The translations under genes and the position numbers were made by a program. Below are positions 32,924 to 41,963 of a stretch of DNA of 64,000 nucleotides, in pieces. Source of the stretch: Antarctobacter sediminis (lineage in GTDB: Bacteria; Pseudomonadota; Alphaproteobacteria; Rhodobacterales; Rhodobacteraceae). The notes below the pieces were generated by a model. That model had not been told where the DNA came from, made no database searches, and was given only the letters and a program-made list of their open reading frames with translations. The stretch lies in assembly GCF_019218285.1 (NCBI RefSeq), contig NZ_JAHUZG010000003.1, forward strand, positions 434,001-498,000, written 5' to 3'. Each line of letters opens with the position of its first letter. Position 1 is the first letter of the stretch.

Positions 32924-33853
32924 ATGTGCGGAATTGTCGGACTGTTTTTGAAAGACAAGGCGCTTGAGCCTCAGCTGGGTGCCTTGCTCACCGATATGCT
33001 GATCACCATGACCGACCGCGGCCCCGATAGCGCCGGGATCGCGATTTACGGGGCCGAAGACACTTCGGCATCGAAACTCACCGTTCAGGCCGAAGATCCG
33101 GAAACGGCATTTGACGGACTGGCCGACAAACTGGGTGCGGCCCTTGGTGGCGCCGTCACCCTGACCCGCAACAGCACCCACGCGGTGCTCAGCGTCCCCG
33201 CCGGCAAGGCCGACGAGGCCCGGACCGCCCTGCGCGAGATTGCCCCCGACGTGCGGACCATGTCCTTTGGCGACACGCTGGAAATCTACAAGGAAGTCGG
33301 CCTGCCCAAAGACGTGGCGGCGCGTTTCGACATTTCCAAGATGTCCGGCACCCATGGCATCGGCCACACCCGGATGGCGACTGAATCCGCCGTGACCACA
33401 CTGGGCGCGCACCCGTTCAATACCGGATCCGACCAGTGCCTTGTGCACAATGGCTCGCTGTCGAACCACAACTCGCTGCGCCGCAAGCTGCAACGCGAAG
33501 GCATCCACATCGAAACCCAGAACGACACCGAGGTCGGCGCAGCCTACCTGACGTGGAAGATGCAGAACGGCGCGACGCTGGGCGAAGCGCTGGAAGCCTC
33601 GCTTGAGGATCTCGACGGTTTCTTCAACTTCGTCGTCGGCACCAAGGACGGTTTCGGCGTTGTGCGCGACCCGATCGCCTGCAAACCCGCCGTCATGGCC
33701 GAGACCGATCAATACGTGGCCTTCGGTTCGGAATATCGGGCGCTGGTGAACCTGCCGGGTATCGAAACCGCCCGCGTCTGGGAACCCGAACCCGCGACCG
33801 TCTATTTCTGGACCCACGAAGCGGCCCCCAACCCGAAAAAGAAGGCGGCATGA
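32924..33853 (+). CDS. mgsA: N-methylglutamate synthase subunit A, class II glutamine amidotransferase
   Basis: A 309-residue protein whose catalytic cysteine is residue 2 (MCGIVGLF), exposed after Met removal as in all class II glutamine amidotransferases. Other family motifs are TDRGPDS, GIGHTRMATES and HNGSLSN. It corresponds to the amidotransferase domain of glutamate synthase. Here it would act on gamma-glutamylmethylamide and hand methylamine to MgsC. It overlaps mgsB by four bases. Confidence 0.88.
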   Translation: MCGIVGLFLKDKALEPQLGALLTDMLITMTDRGPDSAGIAIYGAEDTSASKLTVQAEDPETAFDGLADKLGAALGGAVTLTRNSTHAVLSVPAGKADEARTALREIAPDVRTMSFGDTLEIYKEVGLPKDVAARFDISKMSGTHGIGHTRMATESAVTTLGAHPFNTGSDQCLVHNGSLSNHNSLRRKLQREGIHIETQNDTEVGAAYLTWKMQNGATLGEALEASLEDLDGFFNFVVGTKDGFGVVRDPIACKPAVMAETDQYVAFGSEYRALVNLPGIETARVWEPEPATVYFWTHEAAPNPKKKAA

Positions 33854-34530
33854 TGCAGACCTACGATCTTCAAGCCAACAGCCTGCGCGAGCTGAACGCC
33901 GCGCTCCATGCCCAGGCCAATGACACCAATCAGACCAGCTGGGAAATCGTGAACCCGCGCGGCAGCCATGCGGTGGCCGTGGGTCTGGATGCCCCCATTG
34001 AGGTCAGCGTCAAAGGGTCGACCGGCTATTACACCGCCGGCATGAACAAGCAGGCCACCGTGCATGTGCATGGCTCGGCCGGCCCCGGCGTGGCCGAAAA
34101 CATGATGTCCGGCACCGTGGTCATCGAAGGCGACGCCAGCCAATACGCCGGCGCCACCGGCCACGGCGGTCTGCTGGTCATCAAGGGCAATGCCTCGTCG
34201 CGGTGCGGCATCTCCATGAAGGGGATCAACATCGTTGTGCATGGCAATGTCGGCCACATGTCGGCCTTCATGGCGCAATCAGGGAACCTTGTGGTCTGTG
34301 GCGACGCGGGCGACGCTTTGGGTGACTCGATCTACGAGGCACGCCTCTTCGTGCGCGGTTCGGTGAAATCGCTGGGCGCGGACTGCATCGAAAAAGAGAT
34401 GCGCCCCGAGCACATCGAAATCCTGCGCGACCTGCTGGAACGCGCCGGAAGCGATGCCAAACCCGAAGAGTTCAAGCGCTACGGCTCTGCCCGTCAGCTG
34501 TACAACTTCAAAGTCGACAACGCGTACTGA
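33850..34530 (+). CDS. mgsB: N-methylglutamate synthase subunit B, GXGXG domain protein
   Basis: A 226-residue protein of the glutamate synthase alpha-subunit C-terminal (beta-helix, GXGXG) family, seen in repeated G-rich turns such as GSAGPGVAENM, GATGHGG and GNVGHMSAF. It is a structural subunit between the amidotransferase and synthase parts. The start could be either of two adjacent ATGs (33850 or 33853). It is coupled to mgsA by overlap and lies 7 bp before mgsC. Confidence 0.87.
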   Translation: MMQTYDLQANSLRELNAALHAQANDTNQTSWEIVNPRGSHAVAVGLDAPIEVSVKGSTGYYTAGMNKQATVHVHGSAGPGVAENMMSGTVVIEGDASQYAGATGHGGLLVIKGNASSRCGISMKGINIVVHGNVGHMSAFMAQSGNLVVCGDAGDALGDSIYEARLFVRGSVKSLGADCIEKEMRPEHIEILRDLLERAGSDAKPEEFKRYGSARQLYNFKVDNAY

Positions 34531-34537
34531 GGGAGAC

Positions 34538-35884
34538 ATGAGCGTGAAAGACATCAAGGACAAGACGCCCCCTCGGACGATGCCGATCCAGTCGGCAACG
34601 TTTTCGAACCCGATCAACGCCGAAATCCGTCGCGCCGCGGCGACCGGCATCTACGACATCCGCGGTGGCGGGGCCAAGCGCCGCGTACCGCATTTCGATG
34701 ACCTTCTGTTCCTCGGCGCTTCGGTGTCGCGCTATCCTCTCGAAGGCTACCGTGAGAAATGCGACACCAAGGTGACCCTTGGCACGCGCTTTGCGAAAAA
34801 GCCCATCGAGCTGGATATTCCGATCACCATCGCGGGCATGTCCTTCGGTGCCCTGTCGGGCCGCGCAAAAGAGGCGCTGGGACGCGGCGCTTCGGCAGCG
34901 GGCACATCGACCACCACGGGCGACGGCGGCATGACCCCCGAAGAACGCGGCCATTCGTCCAAACTGGTCTATCAGTACCTGCCCTCGCGCTACGGGATGA
35001 ACCCCGACGACCTGCGCAAGGCGGACGCCATCGAAGTTGTGGTTGGCCAGGGCGCCAAGCCCGGCGGCGGCGGTATGCTGCTGGGTCAAAAGATCTCGGA
35101 CCGCGTGGCCGAGATGCGCAACCTGCCCAAGGGCATCGACCAGCGTTCGGCCTGCCGTCACCCCGACTGGACCGGCCCGGACGATCTGGAAATCAAGATC
35201 CTCGAACTGCGCGAAATTACCGCGTGGGAAAAGCCGATCTACGTCAAGGTTGGCGGCACCCGCCCCTATTACGACACAGCCCTGGCGGTGAAGGCTGGTG
35301 CGGATGTCGTGGTTCTGGATGGCATGCAGGGCGGCACTGCCGCGACGCAGGACGTGTTCATCGAACACGTGGGCCTGCCGACGCTGGCTTGCATCCGCCC
35401 GGCGGTTCAGGCGCTTCAGGATCTGGGCGTGCACCGTGAGGTTCAGCTGATCGTTTCCGGCGGCATCCGCACCGGCGCCGACGTGGCCAAGGCCATGGCG
35501 CTTGGCGCAGACGCGGTCGCCATCGGCACTGCCGCCCTGATCGCACTTGGTGACAACGACCCCCGTTGGGAATCCGAATACCAGAAGCTGGGCACCACTT
35601 CGGGTGCCTATGACGACTGGCACGAAGGTCTGGATCCGGCGGGCATCACCACCCAGGACGCCGAACTGCAAATGCGTCTGGACCCGGTCGAAGCCGGGCG
35701 TCACCTGCGCAACTATCTCAGCGTCATGACGCTGGAAGCGCAGACCATCGCCCGCGCCTGTGGCCACAACAACCTGCACAACCTCGAACCCGAGGATCTG
35801 TGCGCGCTGACGATGGAAGCCGCGGCCATGGCCCGCGTCCCTCTCGCCGGCACCGAATGGTACCCCGGCAAACCCGGTTTCTGA
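34538..35884 (+). CDS. mgsC: N-methylglutamate synthase subunit C, FMN-binding synthase domain
   Basis: A 448-residue protein of the FMN-binding domain of glutamate synthase. TIM-barrel motifs include MSFGALSGRAKEAL, GQGAKPGGGGML and the phosphate-binding VSGGIRTGADVAKA. It forms N-methylglutamate from methylamine and a 2-oxoglutarate-derived intermediate, the step after GmaS. The ATG at 34538 follows GGGAG. The separate A-B-C genes distinguish this from the large fused GltB. Confidence 0.88.
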   Translation: MSVKDIKDKTPPRTMPIQSATFSNPINAEIRRAAATGIYDIRGGGAKRRVPHFDDLLFLGASVSRYPLEGYREKCDTKVTLGTRFAKKPIELDIPITIAGMSFGALSGRAKEALGRGASAAGTSTTTGDGGMTPEERGHSSKLVYQYLPSRYGMNPDDLRKADAIEVVVGQGAKPGGGGMLLGQKISDRVAEMRNLPKGIDQRSACRHPDWTGPDDLEIKILELREITAWEKPIYVKVGGTRPYYDTALAVKAGADVVVLDGMQGGTAATQDVFIEHVGLPTLACIRPAVQALQDLGVHREVQLIVSGGIRTGADVAKAMALGADAVAIGTAALIALGDNDPRWESEYQKLGTTSGAYDDWHEGLDPAGITTQDAELQMRLDPVEAGRHLRNYLSVMTLEAQTIARACGHNNLHNLEPEDLCALTMEAAAMARVPLAGTEWYPGKPGF

Positions 35885-35891
35885 AACACAG

Positions 35892-35919
35892 GGCGCGGCC
35901 TCTTGCAGGGGGCCGCGCC
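35892..35919 (+). other. GC-rich stem-loop between mgsC and gmaS
   Basis: A perfect 9-bp stem GGCGCGGCC / GGCCGCGCC with a 10-nt loop sits 7 bp after the mgsC stop, 59 bp before gmaS. No T-run follows. It could be a processing or partial stop site that lets gmaS differ from mgsABC in amount. Confidence 0.5.
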
Positions 35920-35978
35920 GCTTCACAAGATGGCGCCCAGACAGATGACGACCATCGCGACACAATAGGACAGAGAGG

Positions 35979-37343
35979 ATGACACAAATGGCAAAAGATC
36001 AGGTCGCGCCGGACGCAAAGATCGACCTCGCCACCTACGCCGCTGAACGCGGCGTCAAGTATTTCATGATCTCCTTCACCGATCTCTTCGGTGGCCAGCG
36101 CGCCAAGCTGGTGCCCGCAGCGGCCATTGCCGACATGCAGGAAGACGGCGCCGGGTTCGCTGGATTTGCAACCTGGCTGGATCTGACTCCCGCGCACCCC
36201 GACATGCTGGCCGTGCCGGATCCGTCCTCCGTCATCCAACTGCCCTGGCAGCCGGACGTGGCCTGGGTGGCCGCCGATTGCGTCATGGAAGGCAAACCCG
36301 TCGAACAGGCCCCGCGCAACGTGCTCAAGCGCCTGATCGCCGAAGCCGCCGAAGTGGGTCTGCACGTCAAGACCGGCATCGAGGCCGAATTCTTTCTGCT
36401 GACACCGGAAGGCGATCAGATCTCGGACCCCTTCGATACGGCGGCCAAACCCTGCTACGATCAGCAGGCGGTGATGCGCCGCTACGACGTGGTGCGCGAG
36501 ATCGCGGATTACATGCTGGATCTCGGCTGGAAACCCTACCAGACCGACCACGAGGACGCGAATGGCCAGTTCGAAATGAACTGGGAATTCAACGATGTCC
36601 TGACCACCGCCGACCAGCACTCGTTCTTCAAATTCATGACCAAGTCGGTCGCCGAAAAGCACGGTTTCCGCGCCACGTTCATGCCCAAGCCCATCGAGGG
36701 CCTTACCGGCAATGGCTGCCACGCGCATATCTCTGTCTGGGATGCCCCGGGTGACGCGTCCAAGACCAACGTCTTTGCCGGCGAAGGCGAAGGCCCGACC
36801 GGCGAAGTTGGCCTCTCCGAGCGCGGCAAACACTTCCTCGGCGGCATCATGAAGCACGCCTCGGCGCTGGCGGCGATCACCAACCCGACCGTCAACAGCT
36901 ATAAGCGGATCAACGCACCGCGCACCATTTCGGGCGCCACCTGGGCCCCGAACAGCGTGACATGGACCGGCAACAACCGCACGCACATGGTGCGCGTCCC
37001 CGGCCCGGGCCGCTTTGAATTGCGCCTGCCCGACGGCGCGGCGAACCCCTACCTGTTGCAGGCGGTCATCATCGCTGCGGGCCTGTCCGGCATTCATTCC
37101 AAAGCCGATCCGGGCAAGCGCTGGGACATCGACATGTACGCCGAAGGTCACAAGGTCCGCGGTGCGCCCAAGCTGCCGCTGAATATGCTCGACGCGATCC
37201 GCGAGTATGACAAGGACAAGGAACTGAAGAAGATGATGGGCGACGATTTCTCGTCCTCCTACATCAAGATGAAGATGCAGGAGTGGAACTCCTTCGTGAC
37301 TCATTTCAGCAAGTGGGAACGTGACCACACGCTGGACATCTGA
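35979..37343 (+). CDS. gmaS: Gamma-glutamylmethylamide synthetase
   Basis: A 454-residue glutamine-synthetase-fold ligase. It joins methylamine to glutamate with ATP to make gamma-glutamylmethylamide, the first committed step of the indirect methylamine pathway. GS-type motifs are visible: GIEAEFFL (metal-binding Glu), GNGCHAHIS, NSYKRINAP and RVPGPGRFELRLPDGAANPYL. It resembles GmaS of Roseobacters rather than GlnA and is linked to mgs genes. The start may be this ATG or a second one at 35988. A strong terminator follows 23 bp after the stop. Confidence 0.9.
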   Translation: MTQMAKDQVAPDAKIDLATYAAERGVKYFMISFTDLFGGQRAKLVPAAAIADMQEDGAGFAGFATWLDLTPAHPDMLAVPDPSSVIQLPWQPDVAWVAADCVMEGKPVEQAPRNVLKRLIAEAAEVGLHVKTGIEAEFFLLTPEGDQISDPFDTAAKPCYDQQAVMRRYDVVREIADYMLDLGWKPYQTDHEDANGQFEMNWEFNDVLTTADQHSFFKFMTKSVAEKHGFRATFMPKPIEGLTGNGCHAHISVWDAPGDASKTNVFAGEGEGPTGEVGLSERGKHFLGGIMKHASALAAITNPTVNSYKRINAPRTISGATWAPNSVTWTGNNRTHMVRVPGPGRFELRLPDGAANPYLLQAVIIAAGLSGIHSKADPGKRWDIDMYAEGHKVRGAPKLPLNMLDAIREYDKDKELKKMMGDDFSSSYIKMKMQEWNSFVTHFSKWERDHTLDI

Positions 37344-37366
37344 GGTCCTGAAACTCGAAAACGAAG

Positions 37367-37395
37367 GGCCGCTGCATATTGCAGCGGCCTTTTTT
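37367..37395 (+). terminator. Rho-independent terminator after gmaS
   Basis: A perfect 9-bp stem GGCCGCTGC / GCAGCGGCC with a 5-nt loop is followed by six T. It closes the mgsABC-gmaS unit. Confidence 0.92.
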
Positions 37396-37424
37396 GTGGC
37401 TGTGTGCGGGAATGCCGGGATATG

Positions 37425-37458
37425 AAAAACCGCCGTGGCTATGTCCACGGCGGTTTTC
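37425..37458 (-). terminator. Terminator of glyA
   Basis: AAAACCGCCGTGG pairs with CCACGGCGGTTTT over 13 bp with a 6-nt loop. It has A/T tails on both sides and so works in both directions. It lies 49 bp past the glyA stop on the minus strand. Confidence 0.88.
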
Positions 37459-37506
37459 CTGACTGTCTTGTACTGTGCCGTTCTGGGCTGTACTGGCCGG
37501 TTTGGT

Positions 37507-38802
37507 TCAGAGGCCGGGGTAGATGGGGAAGCGCTGGCAGAGGGCTTCGACCTCGGCGCGGACCTTGGCCTCGACCTCGGCGTTGCCCTCTTCGCCATTG
37601 GCGGCCAGCCCGTCGACCACCTCGATGATCCAGTCGGCGATCTGGCGGAACTCGGCCTCGCCAAAGCCGCGCGTCGTGCCCGCGGGCGAGCCAAGACGGA
37701 TGCCCGAGGTCACCGTCGGCTTTTCGGGATCGAAGGGCACGCCGTTCTTGTTGCAGGTGATATGCGCCCGCCCAAGCGCCTTTTCGGTGGCATTGCCCTT
37801 GACGCCCTTGGGCCGCAGGTCAACCAGCACCACATGCGTGTCGGTGCCATGGGTGACCGTGTCCAGACCGCCCTTGATCAGCTGGTCCGACAGCGCCTGC
37901 GCGTTGTTCACCACGTTCTTGATATAGGTCTTGAACTCGGGGCGCAGCGCCTCGCCGCAGGCCACCGCCTTGCCGGCGATCACATGCATCAGAGGGCCGC
38001 CCTGAATGCCGGGGAAGATCGCCGAATTCACTTTCTTGGCGATATCTTCATCATTGGTGAGGATCATGCCGCCACGCGGACCGCGCAGGGTCTTGTGCGT
38101 GGTGGTGGTGGCCACATGGGCATGCGGGAAGGGGCTGGGATGTTCGCCCGCGGCCACCAGACCGGCGAAATGCGCCATGTCCACGTGCAGATATGCGCCG
38201 ACCATGTCGGCGATCTGCCGCATGCGGGCGAAATCGATCTGGCGGGGGATGGCCGATCCGCCGGCGATGATCAGCTTGGGCTGGTGTTCCTTGGCCAGCG
38301 CCTCGACCTGGTCGTAATCCAGCATGTTGTCCTGCTGGCGCACGCCGTATTGCACGGCGTTGAACCACTTGCCGGACTGGTTCGGCCGCGCGCCGTGGGT
38401 CAGGTGGCCGCCGGCATCCAGGCTCATGCCCAGGATGGTGTCGCCGGGTTTCAGCAGCGCCTGATAGACGCCCTGGTTGGCTTGGCTGCCCGAGTTCGGC
38501 TGCACATTGGCATAGTCGCAGTTGAACAGCTGTCTGGCGCGCTCGATGGCAAGGTTTTCGGCCACGTCGACGAACTGGCAGCCGCCATAATAGCGCCGGC
38601 CGGGATAGCCCTCGGCGTATTTGTTCGTCATGACCGAGCCCTGCGCCTCCATCACCGCGCGGGAGACGATGTTCTCGGAGGCGATCAGCTCGATCTCGTC
38701 ACGCTGACGGCCAAGCTCGCCCGTGATCGAGGCGAAAACTTCGGGATCGCGGGAGGAGAGCGACTCGGTAAAGAAACCGTCGTCGCGATGGGGGGCGTTC
38801 AT
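37507..38802 (-). CDS. glyA: Serine hydroxymethyltransferase
   Basis: A 431-residue PLP enzyme that interconverts serine and glycine with THF and 5,10-methylene-THF. The PLP lysine is in [16 protein letters not shown] near residue 242, and [13 protein letters not shown] and GSQANQ are present. The ATG at 38802 follows AAAGGAG. It is convergent with the methylamine operon, which generates methylene-THF, so the enzyme can draw that carbon into serine. It may be the housekeeping copy or a second one; this cannot be told here. Confidence 0.93.
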   Translation of the reverse strand: MNAPHRDDGFFTESLSSRDPEVFASITGELGRQRDEIELIASENIVSRAVMEAQGSVMTNKYAEGYPGRRYYGGCQFVDVAENLAIERARQLFNCDYANVQPNSGSQANQGVYQALLKPGDTILGMSLDAGGHLTHGARPNQSGKWFNAVQYGVRQQDNMLDYDQVEALAKEHQPKLIIAGGSAIPRQIDFARMRQIADMVGAYLHVDMAHFAGLVAAGEHPSPFPHAHVATTTTHKTLRGPRGGMILTNDEDIAKKVNSAIFPGIQGGPLMHVIAGKAVACGEALRPEFKTYIKNVVNNAQALSDQLIKGGLDTVTHGTDTHVVLVDLRPKGVKGNATEKALGRAHITCNKNGVPFDPEKPTVTSGIRLGSPAGTTRGFGEAEFRQIADWIIEVVDGLAANGEEGNAEVEAKVRAEVEALCQRFPIYPGL

Positions 38803-38974
38803 GGCGCTGCTCCTTTGGATTCGGTTGGCATGTTTCGTATCGGAAACTTGCCGGGTCTCAAAGAACCTAAAGCGACGCAGGGGAGGTTTCCAGCGGCATT
38901 GGCGGGCAGGCACTGGCCCTGCCGGTAAACATGTGCTTCCATCCGCCCCGGATGAAGACGACAGGAAACCCCCG

Positions 38975-39736
38975 ATGAGCTTACGGATCGCTTTTTGCGC
39001 CTCGCGCGCGCCTGTTGCGCAGGCCGCCCTTGCCGGGCTGAGCCGCCGTTACGGCGATCATGCGGAACAGGGAGCGGATGTGATCGTTGCGCTGGGCGGT
39101 GACGGGTTCATGTTGCACACGATGCATCGGACGCAGGCGCTGGAGGTGCCGGTCTACGGTATGAATCGGGGCACGGTCGGCTTTCTGATGAATGAATATT
39201 CGGAACACGGGCTGGTAGAGCGGCTGACCGCAGCGGAAGAGGCAGTGATCAACCCGCTGGCGATGCGCGCACAATGCGCGGACGGGACCGAACATCACGC
39301 GCTGGCGATCAACGAGGTGTCACTGCACCGGTCCGGGTCACAGGCCGCGCGCCTGCGGATCAGCGTCGACGGGCAGGTGCGCATGGCGGAACTGGTCTGC
39401 GACGGGGCGCTGGTTGCCACGCCCGCAGGATCGACCGCCTATAATTACTCGGCGCACGGGCCGATCCTGCCCATTGGGGCGGATGTGCTGGCGTTGACCC
39501 CGGTGGCGGCTTTTCGTCCGCGTCGCTGGCGGGGCGCATTGCTGCCGAAATCGGCAGAGGTCAGCTTTGACGTGCTGGAAGCCGACAAGCGGCCCGTCAT
39601 GGCGGAGGCGGACGGATCCGAGGTGCGCGACGTGCTGGCGGTGCATATCCGGTCGGAACCGAATGTGGCGCACCGGGTGCTGTTCGATCCGGGCCATGGG
39701 CTGGAAGAGCGGCTGATCCGCGAACAATTCGTCTGA
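38975..39736 (+). CDS. nadK: NAD kinase
   Basis: A 253-residue ATP-NAD kinase. The GGDGFMLHT motif (about residues 39-47), [10 protein letters not shown] and [17 protein letters not shown] are characteristic. It makes NADP from NAD in the cytoplasm. The ATG at 38975 is the one that starts the family-typical N-terminus; the 172-bp gap to the divergent glyA holds both promoters. Confidence 0.92.
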   Translation: MSLRIAFCASRAPVAQAALAGLSRRYGDHAEQGADVIVALGGDGFMLHTMHRTQALEVPVYGMNRGTVGFLMNEYSEHGLVERLTAAEEAVINPLAMRAQCADGTEHHALAINEVSLHRSGSQAARLRISVDGQVRMAELVCDGALVATPAGSTAYNYSAHGPILPIGADVLALTPVAAFRPRRWRGALLPKSAEVSFDVLEADKRPVMAEADGSEVRDVLAVHIRSEPNVAHRVLFDPGHGLEERLIREQFV

Positions 39737-39835
39737 CCTTTACCCGGCAGGTTTGGTCGTTGCCCGACTCGTCGCCATGCGTCAGGCTGGCAGGGGGAGG
39801 CCATGGCCAAAACGCGCCAACCGAGGGAGGATTTG

Positions 39836-40693
39836 ATGTTGAATTCGAAATGGGGGCCCATTGTCGCCACTGGTGCAATGCTGGCCGCGGGCGTCGTGCG
39901 GGCAGAGTGCGCGGATGATGCGGCCATTGCGGGCTATGTCGCTGACTACCTGTCCAAGACGCCGACCGCCGCGTTGATCCCGGACGGCAGCATGGAGGAT
40001 GCGCGCTGTACCCAAGATAAGCTGGTGGCGGCCATGGTGCCGCATCTTGGGCCGGTCATCGGCTACAAGGCGGGGCTGACCAGCAAGCCCGCGCAGGAAC
40101 GTTTTGGAGCAAGCGAACCGGTGGCCGGTGTCCTGTACCGTGACATGATGCTGGACAACGGTGCCGAGGTGCCGGTGAACTTTGGCGCGCGGTCTCTGTT
40201 CGAGGCGGACCTGATCCTTGTGGTCGGCGATGCCGCGATCAACGACGCCAAAACACCCGAAGAGGCCATTGCGCATATCTCGGCCGTGCATCCGTTCATT
40301 GAACTGCCGGATATTGTCTATGCCGCCGGTGAACCGATCAACGCGGTGACGCTGACGGCCAATGGTGTGGCCGCCCGCATGGGGGTGCTGGGCGCTGCCC
40401 TGCCGGTCGACGATGAGGCGGCGATGCTGGCGGCGCTTGCGGCGATGACGGTCACTGTGCGCGATGCCGAAGGCGCTGTGCTGGCAGAGGCGCCGGGGGC
40501 CGCGGTGTTGGGCAATCCGGTGAACGCGGTACTGTGGCTGATGTCCAAGGGATATGAGCTGAAGGCGGGCGACCTGATTTCGGTCGGGTCGATCGGGCCG
40601 CTGCTGGCTCCGCCGCAGGCAAAAGGCGCCGCCAGCGTGACCTATGCCGGTTTGCCCGGCGACCCGGTGGTCACCGTAACGTTTACCGAATGA
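39836..40693 (+). CDS. 2-keto-4-pentenoate hydratase-like protein with a signal peptide
   Basis: A 285-residue protein with fumarylacetoacetase/MhpD-like features (GYKAGLTSKPAQERFG, FEADLILVVGD, PFIELPD). Relatives are cytoplasmic enzymes of aromatic-ring breakdown. Here the N-terminus MLNSKWGPIVATGAMLAAG ends in VRA-EC, a convincing Sec signal, so the mature protein should be periplasmic. An ATG 33 bases earlier (39803) also has a ribosome site and would keep the signal with a longer basic start. No degradation operon is nearby. Its substrate is unknown. Confidence 0.7.
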   Translation: MLNSKWGPIVATGAMLAAGVVRAECADDAAIAGYVADYLSKTPTAALIPDGSMEDARCTQDKLVAAMVPHLGPVIGYKAGLTSKPAQERFGASEPVAGVLYRDMMLDNGAEVPVNFGARSLFEADLILVVGDAAINDAKTPEEAIAHISAVHPFIELPDIVYAAGEPINAVTLTANGVAARMGVLGAALPVDDEAAMLAALAAMTVTVRDAEGAVLAEAPGAAVLGNPVNAVLWLMSKGYELKAGDLISVGSIGPLLAPPQAKGAASVTYAGLPGDPVVTVTFTE

Positions 40694-40739
40694 GGCAAAG
40701 CGCGGGGGCGGCCGGTGGCTCGTCCCTGCGCGCCGGTTC

Positions 40740-41651
40740 CTACTGCTGGGGTTTCAGGTCGAAGCCGTCAAGTTCATAGCGCTTGCCACAGGGGCCGGCG
40801 TCCTCGGACTCGCCACAGGCGGATCCCTTGAAGCTGAGCGTCAGGACGCCCGGCTGGCCGGTGACGGCGGCATCCTGAATCGCGTTCAGGAACACGCGGC
40901 GATAGCGGCCATCCTCCAGCCCGATCCAGAACGAGGTCAGGCATCCCGCCGGGCCGCAGACCATGTCAGGTGTGCTGTCACAGACCATGGCGCCATGGTT
41001 GACGCGCAGGTCCAACGGCGGTTTGCCATCAATATCCAGCGTCTGCTGGAATCCGGTGCCGACGGTCAGTTGACCATCCAGAACCGAGCAAGCCTCCCGC
41101 ATGTCGCCCAAGATCTGCGCGGCGGGGTCCTTGAGCGTGCGGCGTTCCAGTTCACGTTCCGCGAAATCGGGCAGCGGGCAGTATTTCTGCACCTCGGTGA
41201 TCGCAGCGTTAGAGCCGATCAGGGTAAAGCGATGGATCTCGGGCGCGCTGTCCGCGCTGTACCAGACATGCAACTGCGCCCGGATCCCGGCCTTCAGGCG
41301 GTTGATGCCCCGCAGATGCGTTTCTTCCAGCGGGGCATGAAAGCTTTCCAGCCCGCTGTGGCTGAAATCCAGCGACCCGGCCAGTTGCGATCCGACGAAT
41401 AGCAGCGTGTCCAGACGCGGTGCGGCCACCATGTCTGGCATGTTCTGCGAGGTCAGCCGATAGGACAAGGGATCGCCCTGCGCGCAAGCCAGTTCAAAGC
41501 AAAGCCTTTGGTCCGATCCGTTGCAGACGCGGGCCGCGTGGTCGGTTGCACCTTCGCCGCCGATGAACTCCCAATTCGCCATGGCGGTGCCGGTCCAGGA
41601 CCAGAAAGCGGCAATGGCGAGGATCAGCGCCCTGAAGGCCTTGCTTTGCAT
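40740..41651 (-). CDS. Secreted protein of unknown function
   Basis: A 303-residue protein that I do not recognise. Residues 1-25 form a signal peptide (ALILAIAAFWSW, cleavage near AMA-NW). The mature part has about ten cysteines, several in pairs (CNGSDQRLCFELAC; CDSTPDMVCGPAGC), which suggests disulfides in the periplasm. The start at 41651 follows AGGAGAAT. It is divergent from prpE across a 312-bp gap. Confidence 0.6.
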   Translation of the reverse strand: MQSKAFRALILAIAAFWSWTGTAMANWEFIGGEGATDHAARVCNGSDQRLCFELACAQGDPLSYRLTSQNMPDMVAAPRLDTLLFVGSQLAGSLDFSHSGLESFHAPLEETHLRGINRLKAGIRAQLHVWYSADSAPEIHRFTLIGSNAAITEVQKYCPLPDFAERELERRTLKDPAAQILGDMREACSVLDGQLTVGTGFQQTLDIDGKPPLDLRVNHGAMVCDSTPDMVCGPAGCLTSFWIGLEDGRYRRVFLNAIQDAAVTGQPGVLTLSFKGSACGESEDAGPCGKRYELDGFDLKPQQ

Positions 41652-41751
41652 CGAGATTCTCCTTTCGCGAGTTCCGGGGATGAGTCCATGGCATCGCGGG
41701 CAGGTCAAGCCGTGAGCCTCATCACTTCTGCGCAATGCGTCTTTCCGCAGT

Positions 41752-41867
41752 AACTTTGCAACCTTGGCACCAAGGCCGAATCGAAACTTTGCAAACTGGG
41801 TGAATCATCAAATCAGGCAGCAATTATTCGGCGGGTTTGCAAATCTTTGCAGGCGGATTCCGCAAAT
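41752..41867. promoter_or_regulatory. Cluster of TTTGCAAA-type operator boxes upstream of prpE
   Basis: Five boxes fit the ScfR/RamB-type recognition pattern: AACTTTGCAA (41752), AAACTTTGCAAAC (41784), TTTGCAAA (41836), TTTGCAG (41846) and, inverted, CCGCAAAT (41860). Two pairs are spaced 10 and 32 bp. Regulators of this family (RamB, PccR, MccR) control short-chain acyl-CoA genes, which matches prpE. They lie 97-212 bp before the prpE ATG. Confidence 0.65.
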
Positions 41868-41963
41868 CTTCTGCGATAATGTGTCCTGACCGTCGGTAAC
41901 AGGCTTGCCCGGTCGCGGACGCAGCGCCTAAGCGATTTGTCAGGGAATAGAGGAGGCAACCCC

